Source: Mimachlamys varia (taxonomy: Eukaryota; Mollusca; Bivalvia; Pectinida; Pectinidae). From it: a stretch of 64,000 nucleotides of DNA. The notes beneath the pieces are model-generated. The model did no database searches. It was given only the letters and a program-made list of their open reading frames with translations, and had not been told where the DNA came from. The position numbers and the translations under genes are program-made. This document shows, one piece after another, positions 24,831 through 37,365 of the stretch (the first letter of the stretch is position 1; the number at the start of each line of letters is the position of its first letter). The DNA lies in the NCBI GenBank assembly GCA_947623455.1, contig OX392529.1, forward strand, positions 54,951,186 through 55,015,185. Reading direction: 5' to 3'.

Positions 24831-26040
24831 TCAAGTGACCTATTGACTTTTGTCGGTCGTCCGTCGTCGTGCGTTGTCCGTACCCGTCGTCCGTCCATCC
24901 GTCGACAAGACTTTTCTTCAAACGACATCTTCTCAATAAACGAAAGACTCAGGGTACTGTCATTGGGCCAGTAGCATGCTGGAAATGAAGGGCTACCAAT
25001 TTTGACATAAAAACTTTATTTGATTTCTTTTTCTAGTCAATTCATAATGAAGAGCAAATACACAAATTTTCAAATTGGATTTGGAAACAATTTTTGCAAC
25101 TCATATTAATCCATGTCCAGTTTGACTTTGACCCACTTTCAAGGTCACATGGGTTAAATAATGTGTTAAAACCTTAAAACAGTTACTTATAGATAATCGA
25201 GGGCCAAGAATACTTATATTAGGCATGTTATATGCTTGGATAAAGGGCTACTATGTTTGTTTAAACGAATGACCTTCGTCAACTTTCAAGGTCACGGGGA
25301 TCAAATGTGTTGACATTTGTAAATAATTTCTCAATAACCAAAAGACCCAGAGTTTTGATATTTCATATGTAGAATGTTTGGATGGAGGGCCAGCAATTTT
25401 GCTCAAATGAATGACCTAGACCCACTTTCAATGTCATAGAGTTTACATGATTCAAATCTTCAAATGACTTGTTCGCATCTATCAAAAAGTCTGGTATACT
25501 GATATATAGAGCATGTCACGTATTGGGTTGACGGCTAAGCTACCAAGTTTGTTCAAATGAAAGACCTGAATAAAAGGTTATAGATGTCATATGTTAGGAT
25601 TTGAATATCACTGACTATAGTTGAATTATAGTCTACTTTAAACATGATAAGTGCGAGAGAGATATCTGGCGACCGATTCAAGCTCACATGTTAATTTTTT
25701 ACTCAATATATAACTTAGAAAAGAAATTATTGAGAAAACAGTTTTTTTTCTCACTTGAAAATTACCTAAAAAGCCATTCTTCTAAATTATTGAAAGTCCT
25801 ATGATATCAATCATAAAAATTAGCTGGTAGCTTTTAAAAGTGGGAGAAAGCCCAACAAAATTGAAGAAGAAAAAATAACCTTAACCTAATTTCAAGGTCA
25901 AAGGGGTCAAATATATCAAAACACTTCAAATGTCTTCTTCAAAGGCAGATGATGATAATATTTGTGTAGTAAATTTTAGGGTGTAGTCGGCTTACTTAGA
26001 TTGAGAATGACCTCAACCTAATTTCAAGCTAACAAACTTA
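24831..26040 (+). repeat. Degenerate ~150-170-bp tandem repeat, GTCA-rich
   Basis: The phrase 'gaccy..actttcaaggtcac' recurs near 25130, 25285, 25425 and 25885, each followed by 'ggg.tcaaat' and preceded by 'ttggat.aagggc.a.caa.tttg.tcaaatgaatgacc'. The start (24850-24910) has 'gtcgtccgtcgtcg' runs. Copies are strongly diverged. This is a repeat style frequent in molluscs. Confidence 0.65.
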
Positions 26041-27950
26041 CAGAAGGAAAAGGCAAATAGTTATGATTTCTAATAGTTACATGTACTTCTGTAACAGAAA
26101 AGGGGAAAGAAGTGCTTCTACTGGGGATCGTGCACTCGATCTCCAGGTTCCTAATCGGACGCTGAGTACCAATCAAAATCTGCCAAAGTGTCGTTGATGT
26201 AGCTTAACAAAGTTTGCAAATAAAAATTATCTTTTACTACTTTTTTACTATATTTTTCATGCTTTTGAATTTTTTTCTTTTTTTTTAAAATCGTTTTTCA
26301 ATGGATTTTCTTGAAAATTCCATACACTTTCAAACAATTATTAGCTTTTTCAACTTATCTTTTATAAATAGTTTTTTAGACTAGTGCTTAATTTTCTCAA
26401 AATAGACGAATACATAGGCTTTATGAAATAAAAGTGTGACGTCGTTTTTTTTTATTCCTATTTGATAATAACACAGCTAAAGTTTTAAAAGTGTAACGTG
26501 TGATATCACTTGAAATCCGTTACGGAAAATTATGCAGTTATTACAAGAGAAATGAGCTAATATCTATTTTAAAATTTCAATAAACTCCACTGAAGAACAA
26601 AGTCAAAAAAAAATAAAATAAATGAAAATTTGTCAAAATGCATAAAATAAATAATAAAAATATTATATGCCCTAAAATATATTGCACAACATTGTACACA
26701 CATATACCTGTATTTGAGTGTTCATGTATATATTTCTTTCCGAATGTCGTTTGTAAAATAACTCTGAACACATAAGCTAGGCCCAAATATAGCTACAAAC
26801 AATTCGCAGGTCCCTGTGGTCCAAACAAAGTTCTGTATTTTAATCTCATTTCCATGTGTTACATCATGGTACAATATTATTATGTAATATGGCGGGAACA
26901 TTTGAAATCCATGAATGTTTTCCAACACGCGGCTTTTGACCTTCCGAAATAAGTAAGTTAGAATTTCATTAAACTATAAGCAGCAACAAGCAACTACTAC
27001 TGTGCAATATCGGTACAGGGGCTGGTGTTTCTATACAACTTTATTGCTTTTTAGCTATTATTACAATGTTTGAAAAAAACACAAGTATATGGGGGAAAAT
27101 AAGATGAAAATACCACATCATAGCATCGGAGGATAGGTTTACCAAACTTTAGGTATTATGAGTATAAGAAAAACACCGTAAATTAAGACGTGAACACGTA
27201 GTCGGCGAAAATAGTAACACAGCTTCGTGGTGGGCCGGGAAGAGGTGTGTGCGTGTGGGGGGGTTACCTCTGGCCCCGGGGTACTCGCCAATCTTTCTAT
27301 GATAAATGTTATGTTTGAGCCTATGTGGTAACCGGTAATTCATGACGAATGGCTGAACAATTTTCAAGTTTGTGACGAAATTATTACCGTATTTAGAATA
27401 TAAATGTGTTTTATTCTACGCTTCTCTGGTCGAGATTCGCTTGGATTCGATTCCATTTCAATGACAGTGAGTTGAAATTGACATTTTAATACCAGAAGCT
27501 CCGCCCTCAAATGTCTCGGACACCCATCCATCAAAAGTGGCGAGATGTCTTTCTCCTTCATCTTACAGCCAATCATTTCGCTGAAATTTGATTCTGATCT
27601 ATTGCCCATGCGCGCATTAATTAACATTGAGCATTGAAACAAAATCGTGTGCAAAAGAGACCGCCATGATGAAAAGTTTGAAACTTTAAAATTTTAAAAG
27701 ACAAACAACAGTGGATTCGGCACGGAAAACGTTGAACAGGTAAATGTATATGTGTACATGTCAAAGCAAACAAACCAGGTAATTTTAATAATACTGTTTT
27801 GGGGGAATTGTCGGGAAATATTTACAGGAATTTTAGGAAAATGAAATATGGTCCGTTTGGTGATGTGTTTTCAAATTTCTCACACGTCAGTCGTTGACGG
27901 GTTCTGGATTGACCAAAACAGCGCCGTAATATTGGTAATGTAATAACGGA
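26041..27950. other. Mostly AT-rich non-coding stretch
   Basis: A 96-codon minus-strand open frame (27364-27654) is less AT-biased than its neighbours. No motif, homologue or splice structure could be recognised. Nothing else was seen. Confidence 0.35.
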
Positions 27951-29760
27951 AGAAAATACGATGATAGAAAGCACGGTTACATCGAGTTTACATGACTTGA
28001 ATCCCGCCAATATCCATGGAAACACGACATTGAGCGTGTATTGCGGTTATACCGAAACAAATAGGGATTTGTGTCCTGTGAGTTACTCTTTGTAACCGTG
28101 GAGTTTATTTTAATCAAGTTTGCAGTTTTCCGCCATGTTTACTTTTTGAAAAGAAGTTCTTTTGTAATGAGTTGCTTCCAAACGGAATTGATCTGCCGTT
28201 TTACGGTTGACGTGTGTTAATTTCAATGTAACGATGTCAGTTTCAGGGTTAGCCAGTAGCAGTGTGCATTCTTCACTTGACAAATAAATTTACTGCACTA
28301 TTTAAAAAATCGTTGTTGTTTTTCACTGTCATATTTTGATCTAATTTACGGTGGGGCGATGATCAGAGCGGACAGCTGAATTGATTTCAATTCAAAATGT
28401 TGTAATTTACAAACGGAAAAATATACTAAGAAAAACATGTTTACATAGAGTTTACAGGACGTGAATCCCGCCAATATCCATGGAAACACGACTTTGAGCG
28501 TGCATTGCAGTTATACCGAACCAAATAGGGATTCGTGTCCTGTGAGTTATTCTTTGTAACCGTGTAGTTTATTTCAGTCACGTTTGCAGTTTTACATGAT
28601 ATGTACCTTTGAAAAGAAACTGTTTCGTGATGATTTGCTTCCAAACGGGATGTGTATATGTTTCAAGTTCAATGTTACAATACGATGTCAATTTCAAGGT
28701 TAGCCAGTAGCAGTGAGCATTAATCACATGAAAAATAAACTAAACTTATTGTAATATTTTTAAGTTTGGCGTTGTTTTTCACTCTCATTCATGTATTTTG
28801 ATACATTAAACGGTCAGATTTTCAAATATGGAACCGAAACTCCTGACGTGAACGATTTTTGAAGATTCGGTTGTAAACGGCTCTAAGTATAGTGGAATGT
28901 ATTCTCCACACTATTATAAAATGATGAATATCAGCGGTGTGTTTTACGATTGGGAACCGGAGTACAAACGTTTTCTGACATTCGTGTGAAAATCAGAACT
29001 GGCAGTTGCTTTCTGAATGTATTTGATTTACAAACAGAACAATATACCAAGATAGAAAAGCGTTTACACTGAGTTTACATGACTTGAATCCCGCCAATAT
29101 CCATGAAAACACGACATTGAGCGTGCATTGCAGTTATACCGAACCAAATAGGGATTCGTGTCCTGTGAGTTACTCTTTGTAACCGTGGAATTTATTTTGG
29201 TTAAGTTAAAAAGTTTACGTGTTAACTTTAAAAAAAGAAAAGAAACAATTTTTGTGACGATTCGCTTGTAAACGGCACCAAGTTAAGGCATCTTAGTCCA
29301 TGGTAAACGTTTGCATCTTTTCTCGTGATAAATAAAGCTAGTGTAATTTTGTGAAGGTCAGTGTTGGCATTTGCGGATGTAGAGCCGGAGCATCGACTTT
29401 GTATCTTAATTTATAAACGAACCAATACACTAAAATGGAAAACACGGTTGAGTTTACATGACTTGAATCCCGCCAATATCCATGAAAACACGACAATGAG
29501 AGTGTATTACCGAACCAAATAGGGATTCCTGTCCTGTGAACTACTCTTTTTAACCGTGGAGTCTATTTTGAGAAATTCGCAATATTTTAAACGACTTGTT
29601 CTTTTTTTCAAAAAACGCAAACGAATCTGTCACGATTCCCTTCTGAACATCTTAAGGACGTTCGCTGACGTGTTTCAATGTCACGATGTCTATTTCAAGG
29701 GCAGCGAGCGGGGGTATCCATATTTATGATTAGCAAAGTTGATGTAATACTGAGAAAAAG
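27951..29760 (+). repeat. Four spaced tandem copies of a long unit with a strongly conserved ~130-bp block
   Basis: A block starting 'gagtttacatgacttgaatc' and ending 'ctttgtaaccgtggagttta' occurs at 27984-28112, 28448-28577, 29071-29196 and 29450-29557. Copies are about 90% alike in the first three; the fourth has an 8-base deletion. Spacings are 464, 623 and 379 bases. Sequence between blocks also matches ('ttacaaacggaa.aatatac.aaga' before; 'cgatgtcaatttcaaggttagccagtagcagtg' after) but is far more diverged and length-variable. Shared motifs inside the block include CCAAT ('cccgccaatatcc') and 'ccatggaaac' (X-box-like). The copy-4 indel argues against a coding role. Confidence 0.85.
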
Positions 29761-29895
29761 AATATTTTGTCGAGCAAAATATTTATTGTTCCCCTATTCG
29801 TGACGTACATACTTAACATAGAGGAACACCTGAAGTATCAAGTAGACTGTGACACTGACACGATCGGTTTCTTACCGTAACTGATAGCAGTCTAG

Positions 29896-30496
29896 GAACC
29901 AGGGATGCGGTTTTATCCCGCCCAGTACCTTAATGAACCAGGGATGCTGTCTTGCTCCGCCTAGTACCTTAATGAACCAGGGATGCTGTCTTGCTCCTCC
30001 AAGTAGCCCTATGAACCAGAGATGCTGTCTTGCTCCACCCAGTAGCTCTATGAACCAGGGATGCTGTCTTGCTCCACCAAGTAGCTCTATGAACCAGGGA
30101 TGCTGTCTTGCTCCACCCAGTAGCTCTATGAACAAGGAATGCTGTCTTGCACCACCAAGTAGCTCTATGAACCAGGGATTCTATCTTGCTCCACCCAGTA
30201 GCTCTTTGAACCAGGGATGCTGTCTTGCTCCACCAAGTAGCTCTATGAAACAGGGATGCTGTCTTGCTCCACCCAGTAGCTCTATGAACCAGAGATGCTG
30301 TCTTGCTCCACCCAGTAGCTCTATGAACCAGGGATTTTATCTTGCTCCACTCAGTAGCTCTATGAACCAGGAATGCTGTCCTGCTCCACTCAGTAGCTCT
30401 ATGAACGAGGTCTATGAACGAGGGATGCTGTCCTGCTCCACCTAGTAGCTCTATGAACCAGGGATGCTGTCTTGCTCCGTCCGCCCAGTAGCTTTA
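29896..30496. repeat. 39-bp minisatellite (tatgaaccagggatgctgtc...), ~15 copies
   Basis: The unit is 39 bp (atgaaccagggatgctgtct, tgctccacccagtagctct). Because 39 is divisible by three, the array stays open in frame on both strands: plus 29933-30445 repeats MNQGCCLAPPSSS, minus 29872-30135 repeats FIELLGGARQHPW. There is no signal peptide, unique flank or splice site, so a protein is not claimed. Confidence 0.93.
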
Positions 30497-30960
30497 TCAA
30501 AATAAAGTAAGTAATCAAAAATATGCTCAGGTAATTTTCTCATTTTGATTTTGCTTGAGTTGCTTTTCTGTTCACATAATCGTTCTTGTTACATTTGTTA
30601 TTAGTAGTTGTTCACTACTTTTGTTGATTTCCAATTATTTAGTTGTTTACTACTTTTGTTGATTTCCAGTTGTATGTTTATTTTGGTCGTTGCTGCTCCC
30701 CCTGACATTGTTGTTTCATTTGTTGCTTACAGTTGTTAAAGCTACTGTTGACGTGTGTTTTTCATCTCAGTTACTGTTGATGAACCATTATCTTCATTTC
30801 AGGGTATGATAAAAGAATTAAATAATGCCAACTTAAATTGTATACACGGTTCCATGGAGTTTTTAAATTACTCGAATCAACAGGCACAGCCTACAAATGT
30901 ACATTGTAGAAGTAAAAGATGTGTATTGATTATATTGCCTTACGAGCATCAGCTGTGGGG
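30497..30960. other. Non-coding stretch with a short duplication
   Basis: 'cactacttttgttgatttcca' (30613 area) is repeated about 39 bases later. Nothing else was recognised. Confidence 0.4.
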
Positions 30961-30965
30961 AAGAT

Positions 30966-31040
30966 CCATTTAGCTTAGTGGTAGAGCATCAGGCTGGTGA
31001 ACCAAGGGTCAAGGGTTTGAGCTCAATTGAAGGCAATATC
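30966..31040 (+). mobile_element. tRNA-like SINE head
   Basis: 'tttagcttagtggtagagca' is a near-perfect A-box. 'aagggtttgagctcaa' is a weaker B-box about 33 bases on. The acceptor ends (gatccat / attgaag) do not form a 7-bp stem, so this is not an intact tRNA gene. Confidence 0.5.
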
Positions 31041-31780
31041 GTTATCACTATCACTCGTCCTATTACAAACTGGTGTCATTGACCTCTTCGTTTATGGTAG
31101 GCGATCCCTTGGCAGAGAGTGAAATGACCTGGGTTTGAATTAAAAAGGAAGGAATTTTGAAAAAGAAATCCATAAATAAGGGAGGATAATGTTAAAGAGG
31201 TGCATTGGCTAGGGTAGGGGTTAGGGATAGTGCTATTAGGTTGCCAGATTACAAGCAAGGTTCGAGCGCCACCGACGGCACTATCTTTGGTTATCACTAT
31301 TCCTTTGCTTGTAACATTAGTTACAGATCTCACCTGTTACATGATAATCCTCCCTTAATATCTTAATAACAATTATTTCTATCCCAAAAGACATCTATAA
31401 AGGAATGACATTTAACGAATTCCGTCCTTTTTACAGCCCCGTCTTCCTTGTCAAGTAATTGCTGGCTACCTGAGGTAGCACCGTGGGTAAGAGATTATTA
31501 TTATAAGAAGTTGGTGGGAACAGGGTTAGATCTCACAGTCTGATAATCGGAATGTGTATTATTAAACAGTAGGCATATCTTTCGTCTTTTCCATTTATGA
31601 TTCTTAATATTTGAATTTTTACATGTCTTAACTGTTAAACTGATTACAGAGTGGAGTTCGTCCTTATTTGTTGGTGTTCTGATTTTGCTTAAACACTGCA
31701 CGCAATATGAAGGCATTGAAAACGTTAACAGTAATTTGAAGTTTCTATTTTTAACAGCAATGGATCATTTGATATAAAGG
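31041..31780. other. Non-coding stretch with tRNA-like scraps
   Basis: 'agcaaggttcgagcgcc' (31254 area) and 'caccgtgggtaagag...cagggttagatctcac' (31480-31536) resemble decayed A/B boxes. No intact element was found. Confidence 0.3.
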
Positions 31781-31992
31781 GGCCACGTTGGCCGAGTGGT
31801 TAAGGTGTCCCGACATTCTACCACTAGCCCTCCACTTCTAGATTGCAAGTTTGAAACCCATGTGGGGCAGTTACCAGGTACTGACCGTAGGTCAGTGGTT
31901 TTTCTCCGGGTATTCCGGCTTTCCCCCACCTTCATAACCTGGCACGTCCTAAAATGACCCTGGCTATAAACAGGACGTTAAACAAAATAAAC
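31781..31992 (+). mobile_element. tRNA-derived SINE, near full length
   Basis: It has a head 'ggggccacgttggccgagtg' + 'gttaagg' (A-box) and 'gcaagtttgaaaccc' (B-box), a body 'ggggcagttaccaggtactg' and 'tttttctccgggtattccgg', and a tail 'ggacgttaaacaaaataaac'. It is colinear with the minus-strand copy at 18518-18905. The core 'ctccgggta.tccgg' is the same as the fragment at 24205. Transcription would be by RNA polymerase III from the internal boxes. Confidence 0.85.
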
Positions 31993-33395
31993 CTAACGAA
32001 ATCATTTATAATTTACTGATTTTAAAAAAGGAACATTTTCACTCTTAAAATAATAAATGTTGTATAACACGTCGTTCCATCCAGGTTATAGTTTAAGCAT
32101 GGTATCATCCTCCAGTATCTAACCTCACTTAACGTCCAGTGTGTGTTTAAACAAAATCAACAATAACAGGACATATTGATGTATACTTCAAGTACCAATA
32201 TTGTAAGACCATATTTTAGGAAATATCATAAAAATCAGATGGGAAAACAACGTTTATTTTTTTATTTGTTCCACACCATAGAACAAAATTAATGTCACTT
32301 AATATATTCTTGTTACTCTGATGAAAATAATTCGAAACGTGATGGATAGGGTCGAAATACTCGGGAGTTTTCGTACGGTCCAGCAGGGGATCCAATTGAC
32401 AGTTGAATATAACGTTTTCTTTAAAAATAAATCGGCATGATTTCTTGGAACCGTTGTTGAACAAACAGGGAACTATGTAGCAAGGACAATCTCTTGAGCC
32501 TTCGTGGGGAGACAGCCTTTCGGCCTTTCCGTATAGGTCAGTTCACTCTATCATTGGAATATGACGAGTTTGTTTACTCCGCTGCTATCCATTACCGTCC
32601 CTCTGGTCTGTTAGAACAGTACACAAATTGTATTAAAGAGCGTGGTATCTGCTACTTGTTTGCAAATGAGAGAAAGGTTTTTTAAACTCATTTCTGAATT
32701 CTTAATGTATGAATGAAAAATTAATACTTTATAAATCTGAAAATGAGAAATATTTTTGTATAAAGACTTTATTTTTCAACAATTATGAGAATAGTTATTA
32801 AATTCATATAAAACTCTGTTGTTGGCTAAGATGTTTGCGTAATTGAACTACGTATAGTATATAAACCACATATATATAAACCACACTGACCATAAGAACG
32901 GCCACCACCTATTATTCCAGGATATATATATATGCCAGGCAGTACTGGCATAGGTTCATTTATGGGCGAAGGGGGACAACTCAACTTTAAATTTGACGGT
33001 CGGCGCTCCCGGAACCAACTGAAATCATATACGGTCATTTACTAATATATCTGAATTAACTTGATGTTATTAAACTAACTCATGCTATTATGATATCAAG
33101 AAATGAATTTGTACACTATTATAATAAAGATTGTGTTAAAACCTTAATGATCGGAACTTGTTTTTTCTTTTTTTTCCTGAGATATGCAGCCATCAGCAGA
33201 ATATTTAAACAGTGTTATCAACTTGGAGCAAACTGTGTTATACAACGTCTCTCCAAAGACAACACAACCTACAAGCCGACCCACATTTTTTTATCAAAAC
33301 AGTTGGCAATCCTATAGAGACAATCCCCAGGTCTAAAGACGTTTACTAGGTATCAATGGCAGTTCTCTCCCTTTACACAGGTAGAGTTTTGTTGT
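31993..33395. other. Non-coding stretch
   Basis: Two small opposed open frames (minus 32216-32464, 82 codons; plus 32494-32685, 63 codons) were examined and not recognised. Nothing else was seen. Confidence 0.35.
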
Positions 33396-36300
33396 AGGTT
33401 GTGTTGAACTGGTGTTGTTGGCTATGTTGTATGTTGTGTTGTAGATTTTGTTGTAGGTTGTGTTGGTTATGTTATTGTTGTGTTGTAGGTTGTGTTTTAG
33501 GTTGTGTTGTTGGTTGTGTTGTTGGTTGTGTTGTAGATTTTGTTGTAGGTTGTGTTTTAGGTTGTGTTGTTGGTTGTGTAATAGGTTGTGTTGTTGGTTG
33601 TGTTGTAGGTTGTGTTTTAGGTTGTGTTGTTGGTTGTGTTGTAGATTTTGTTGTAGGTTGTGTTTTAGGTTGTGTTGTTGGTTGTGTAATAGGTTGTGTT
33701 TTAGGTTGTGTTGTTGGTTGTGTAATAGGTTGTGTTGTTGGTTGTGTTGTTGGATGTGTTGTAGGTTGTGTTTTAGGTTGTGTTGTTGGTTGTGTTGTTG
33801 GTTGTGTTGTAGATTTTGTTGTAGGTTGTGTTTTAGGTTGTGTTGTTGGTTGTGTAATAGGTTGTGTTTTAGGTTGTGTTGTTGGTTGTGTAATAGGTTG
33901 TGTTGTTGGTTGTGTTGTTGGATGTGTTGTAGGTTGTGTTGTTGGTTGTGTAATAGGTTGTGTTGTTGGTTGTGTTTTAGGTTGTGTTGTTGGTTGTGTT
34001 GTTGGTTGTGTTGTAGATTTTGTTGTAGATTTTGTTGTAGGTTGTGTTTTAGGTTGTGTTGTTGGTTGTGTTTAGGTTGTGTTTTAGGTTGTGTTGTTGA
34101 TTTGTTGTAGGTTGTATAGTGGGTTGGGTTTTAATATGTTGTAGCTTGTGTTTTATTATGTACTGTAGTTTGTATTGTTGGTTAGGTTGTATGTTTTGCT
34201 TTAGGTTGTGTTGTGCTGTAGGTTGTGTTGTGTTGTACAAATGTAAGTTGTGTTGTGCTGTAGATTGTGTAATACTGTTGGTTGTGTTGTAGGTTGCGTT
34301 GTAGGTTCGATTGTAGGTGGTGTTTTAGGCTGTATTGCAGGTTGTGTTTTTAGTTGGAATTCGGGTTGAGTTGTATAATATGTTATCGGTTGTGTTCAGT
34401 TGTAGGTTTTGCTGCAGGTTGCGTTGTCAGTTCTGTTGTTGGTTGTGTTGAATTTGTGCTGTAGGTTGTGATGTAGGTTGTGTTGTTGGTTGTGTTGTCT
34501 GTTGTGTTGTTGGTTGTGTAATAGGTTGTGTTGTCGGTTGTGTTGTTGGTTGTGTTGTTGGATGTGTTGTAGGTTGTGCTGTAGGTTGTGTTGTCGGTTG
34601 TGTTGTTGGTTGTGTTGTCGGTTGTTTTGTCGGTTGTGTTGTTGGTTGTGTTGTCTGTTGTGTTGTTGGTTGTGTAATAGGTTGTGTTGTTGGTTGTGTT
34701 GTTGGATGTGTTGTAGGTTGTGCTGTAGGTTGTTTTGTCGGTTTAGTTGTCTGTTGTGTTGTTGGTTGTGTAATAGGTTGTGATGTAGGTTGTGTTGTAG
34801 GTTGTGTTGTCGGCTGTGTTGTTGGCTATGTTGTAGGTTGTGTTGTAGGTGGTGTTGTTGGTTGTGATGTAGGTTGTGTTGTAGGTTGTGTTGTCTGTTG
34901 TGTTGTCGGTTGTGTTGTTGGATGTGTAGTAGGTTGTGCTGTAGGTTGTTTTGTCGGTTTAGTTGTCTGTTGTGTTGTTGGTTGTGTAATAGGTTGTGAT
35001 GTAGGTTGTGATGTAGGTTGTGTTGTAGGTTGTGTTGTCGGCTGTGTTGTTGGTTGTGTTGTAGGTTGTGTTGTAGGTGGTGTTGTTGGTTGTGATGTAG
35101 GTTGTGTTGTAGGTTGTGTTGTCTGTTGTGTTGTCGGTTGTGTTGTTGGTTGTGTAATAGGTTGTGTTGTTGGTTGTGTTGAGGTTGTGTTTTAGGTTGT
35201 GTTGTTGATTTGTTGTAGGTTGTATAGTGGGTTGGGTTTTAATATGTTGTAGCTTGTGTTTTATTATGTACTGTAGTTTGTATTGTTGGTTAGGTTGTAT
35301 GTTTTGCTTTAGGTTGTGTTGTGCTGTAGGTTGTGTTGTGTTGTACAAATGTAAGTTGTGTTGTGCTGTAGATTGTGTAATACTGTTGGTTGTGTTGTAG
35401 GTTGCGTTGTAGGTTCGATTGTAGGTGGTGTTTTAGGCTGTATTGCAGGTTGTGTTTTTAGTTGGAATTCGGGTTGAGTTGTATAATATGTTATCGGTTG
35501 TGTTCAGTTGTAGGTTTTGCTGCAGGTTGCGTTGTCAGTTCTGTTGTTGGTTGTGTTGAATTTGTGCTGTAGGTTGTGATGTAGGTTGTGTTGTTGGTTG
35601 TGTTGTCTGTTGTGTTGTTGGTTGTGTAATAGGTTGTGTTGTCGGTTGTGTTGTTGGTTGTGTTGTTGGATGTGTTGTAGGTTGTGCTGTAGGTTGTGTT
35701 GTCGGTTGTGTTGTTGGTTGTGTTGTCGGTTGTTTTGTCGGTTGTGTTGTTGGTTGTGTTGTCTGTTGTGTTGTTGGTTGTGTAATAGGTTGTGTTGTTG
35801 GTTGTGTTGTTGGATGTGTTGTAGGTTGTGCTGTAGGTTGTTTTGTCGGTTTAGTTGTCTGTTGTGTTGTTGGTTGTGTAATAGGTTGTGATGTAGGTTG
35901 TGTTGTAGGTTGTGTTGTCGGCTGTGTTGTTGGCTATGTTGTAGGTTGTGTTGTAGGTGGTGTTGTTGGTTGTGATGTAGGTTGTGTTGTAGGTTGTGTT
36001 GTCTGTTGTGTTGTCGGTTGTGTTGTTGGATGTGTAGTAGGTTGTGCTGTAGGTTGTTTTGTCGGTTTAGTTGTCTGTTGTGTTGTTGGTTGTGTAATAG
36101 GTTGTGATGTAGGTTGTGATGTAGGTTGTGTTGTAGGTTGTGTTGTCGGCTGTGTTGTTGGTTGTGTTGTAGGTTGTGTTGTAGGTGGTGTTGTTGGTTG
36201 TGATGTAGGTTGTGTTGTAGGTTGTGTTGTCTGTTGTGTTGTCGGTTGTGTTGTTGGTTGTGTAATAGGTTGTGTTGTTGGTTGTGTTGTCTGTTGTGTT

Positions 36301-36612
36301 GTTGGATGTGAAGTAGGTTGTGTAGTAGGTTGTGTTGTAGGTTGTGTTGTAGGTTGTGTTGTAGGTTGTGTTGTCTGTTGTGTTGTTGGTTGTGTAATAG
36401 GTTGTGTTGTTGGTTGTGTTGTCTGTTGTGTTGTTGGTTGTGTAATAGGTTGTGTTGTCGGTTGTGTTGTTGGTTGTGTTGTTGGATGTGTTGTAGGTTG
36501 TGCTGTAGGTTGTGCTGTATGTTGTGTTGTCGGTTGTATTGTAGTTTTTACCTGTAGGTTGTATTGTTGGTTAGGTTGTATGTTCTGCTGTAGATTTTGT
36601 TGTGCGGTAGAA
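33396..36612 (+). repeat. GT-strand minisatellite (GGTTGTGTTGTTGGTTGTGT family), first forward block
   Basis: 12- and 15-base modules ('ggttgtgttgta', 'ggttgtgttgtt', 'ggttgtgtaata', 'gattttgttgta', 'ggttgtgtttta') alternate for 3.2 kb with almost no C on the plus strand. Most are multiples of three, so open frames such as 33401-34075 (CVVGCVLG...) arise. They lack signal, anchor or unique sequence and are not called genes. A 1,108-bp segment is duplicated inside (separate entry). Confidence 0.95.
34080..36295 (+). repeat. Two near-identical 1,108-bp tandem copies inside the GT array
   Basis: The landmark 'gggttgggttttaatatgtt' at 34121 recurs at 35229. The sequence around 34478-34783 recurs unchanged at 35586-35891. 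Identity continues to about 36290, where copy 2 diverges ('gtgttgtctg' against 'gtgttgaggt'). The offset is 1,108 throughout. This is either a very recent duplication or an assembly product. Confidence 0.93.
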
Positions 36613-37365
36613 CAATACAGAACAATACAACATACAGCACAACCTACAGTACAACACAACCTACAGAACAACACAACGTACAGCACAACACATCCTACAG
36701 CACAACAGTTAGCACAACATACAGGACAACAATCAGCAAAACCTAAAACACCACATAACATTTGGTACAACTTACAGCACAACACAACATTCATCACAAT
36801 TTACAACCAAGCCGATAACACAACACAACCTACACAATTACCTACAACCTAACCTACAGCACAATACAACTTACAGCACAACACAACCTACAACATAATA
36901 TACAACCAAACCAACAACACAACCGACAGCAAAGCACAACCTACAACAAATGTACAACACAACCTAGAACAAAACCAGCAACACAAACTACAACAACACA
37001 ACGCTAGCTCCAATGCCAACTACAATACAACAAAAAACTCAAAAAACAAAACTCAACTTTTAGGCTAGTAAACAACACAACATAAATCACAACTTTAAAC
37101 ACAACCTACAGCACAACACAACCTGCAACATAACACAGCCTGCAACACAACACAACCTGCAACACAACACAACCTACAACCCAAACAAAAACACAACCTA
37201 AAACACAATCTACGGCAAAACACAATCTACAGCACAACTCAACCTACAGCGCAACACACCCCAACAAACACAATAGCAACCTGCAGCACAACCTACAGCA
37301 GAACACAACAACCTAGAGAGCCCACAAAACAACTTAAAACACAACCTACAATCCAATCAACAACA
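36613..37365 (-). repeat. Same minisatellite in reverse orientation (CA strand up), block 2
   Basis: From 'gaacaatacagaacaataca' onwards the plus strand reads 'acaacctacagcacaacac', the complement of the GT array. The switch falls within about 30 bases at 36600-36625. Units are more diverged than in block 1. Confidence 0.9.

Noticed and set aside
27364..27654. 96-codon minus-strand gene
   Set aside because: Less AT-biased than its neighbours but no recognisable family, no splice structure and no conserved motif. Left as unassigned.
29872..30445. Cys/Pro-rich repeat protein (170 codons) and an opposed LLGGARQHPW frame
   Set aside because: Both strands are equally open because the period is 39. 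No other coding evidence was found. Kept as a finding only.
33401..36797. Open frames rich in CVVG/CCWL or TTQPTTQP (up to 287 codons)
   Set aside because: Translations of the GT/CA minisatellite on both strands, open because modules are 12 or 15 bases.
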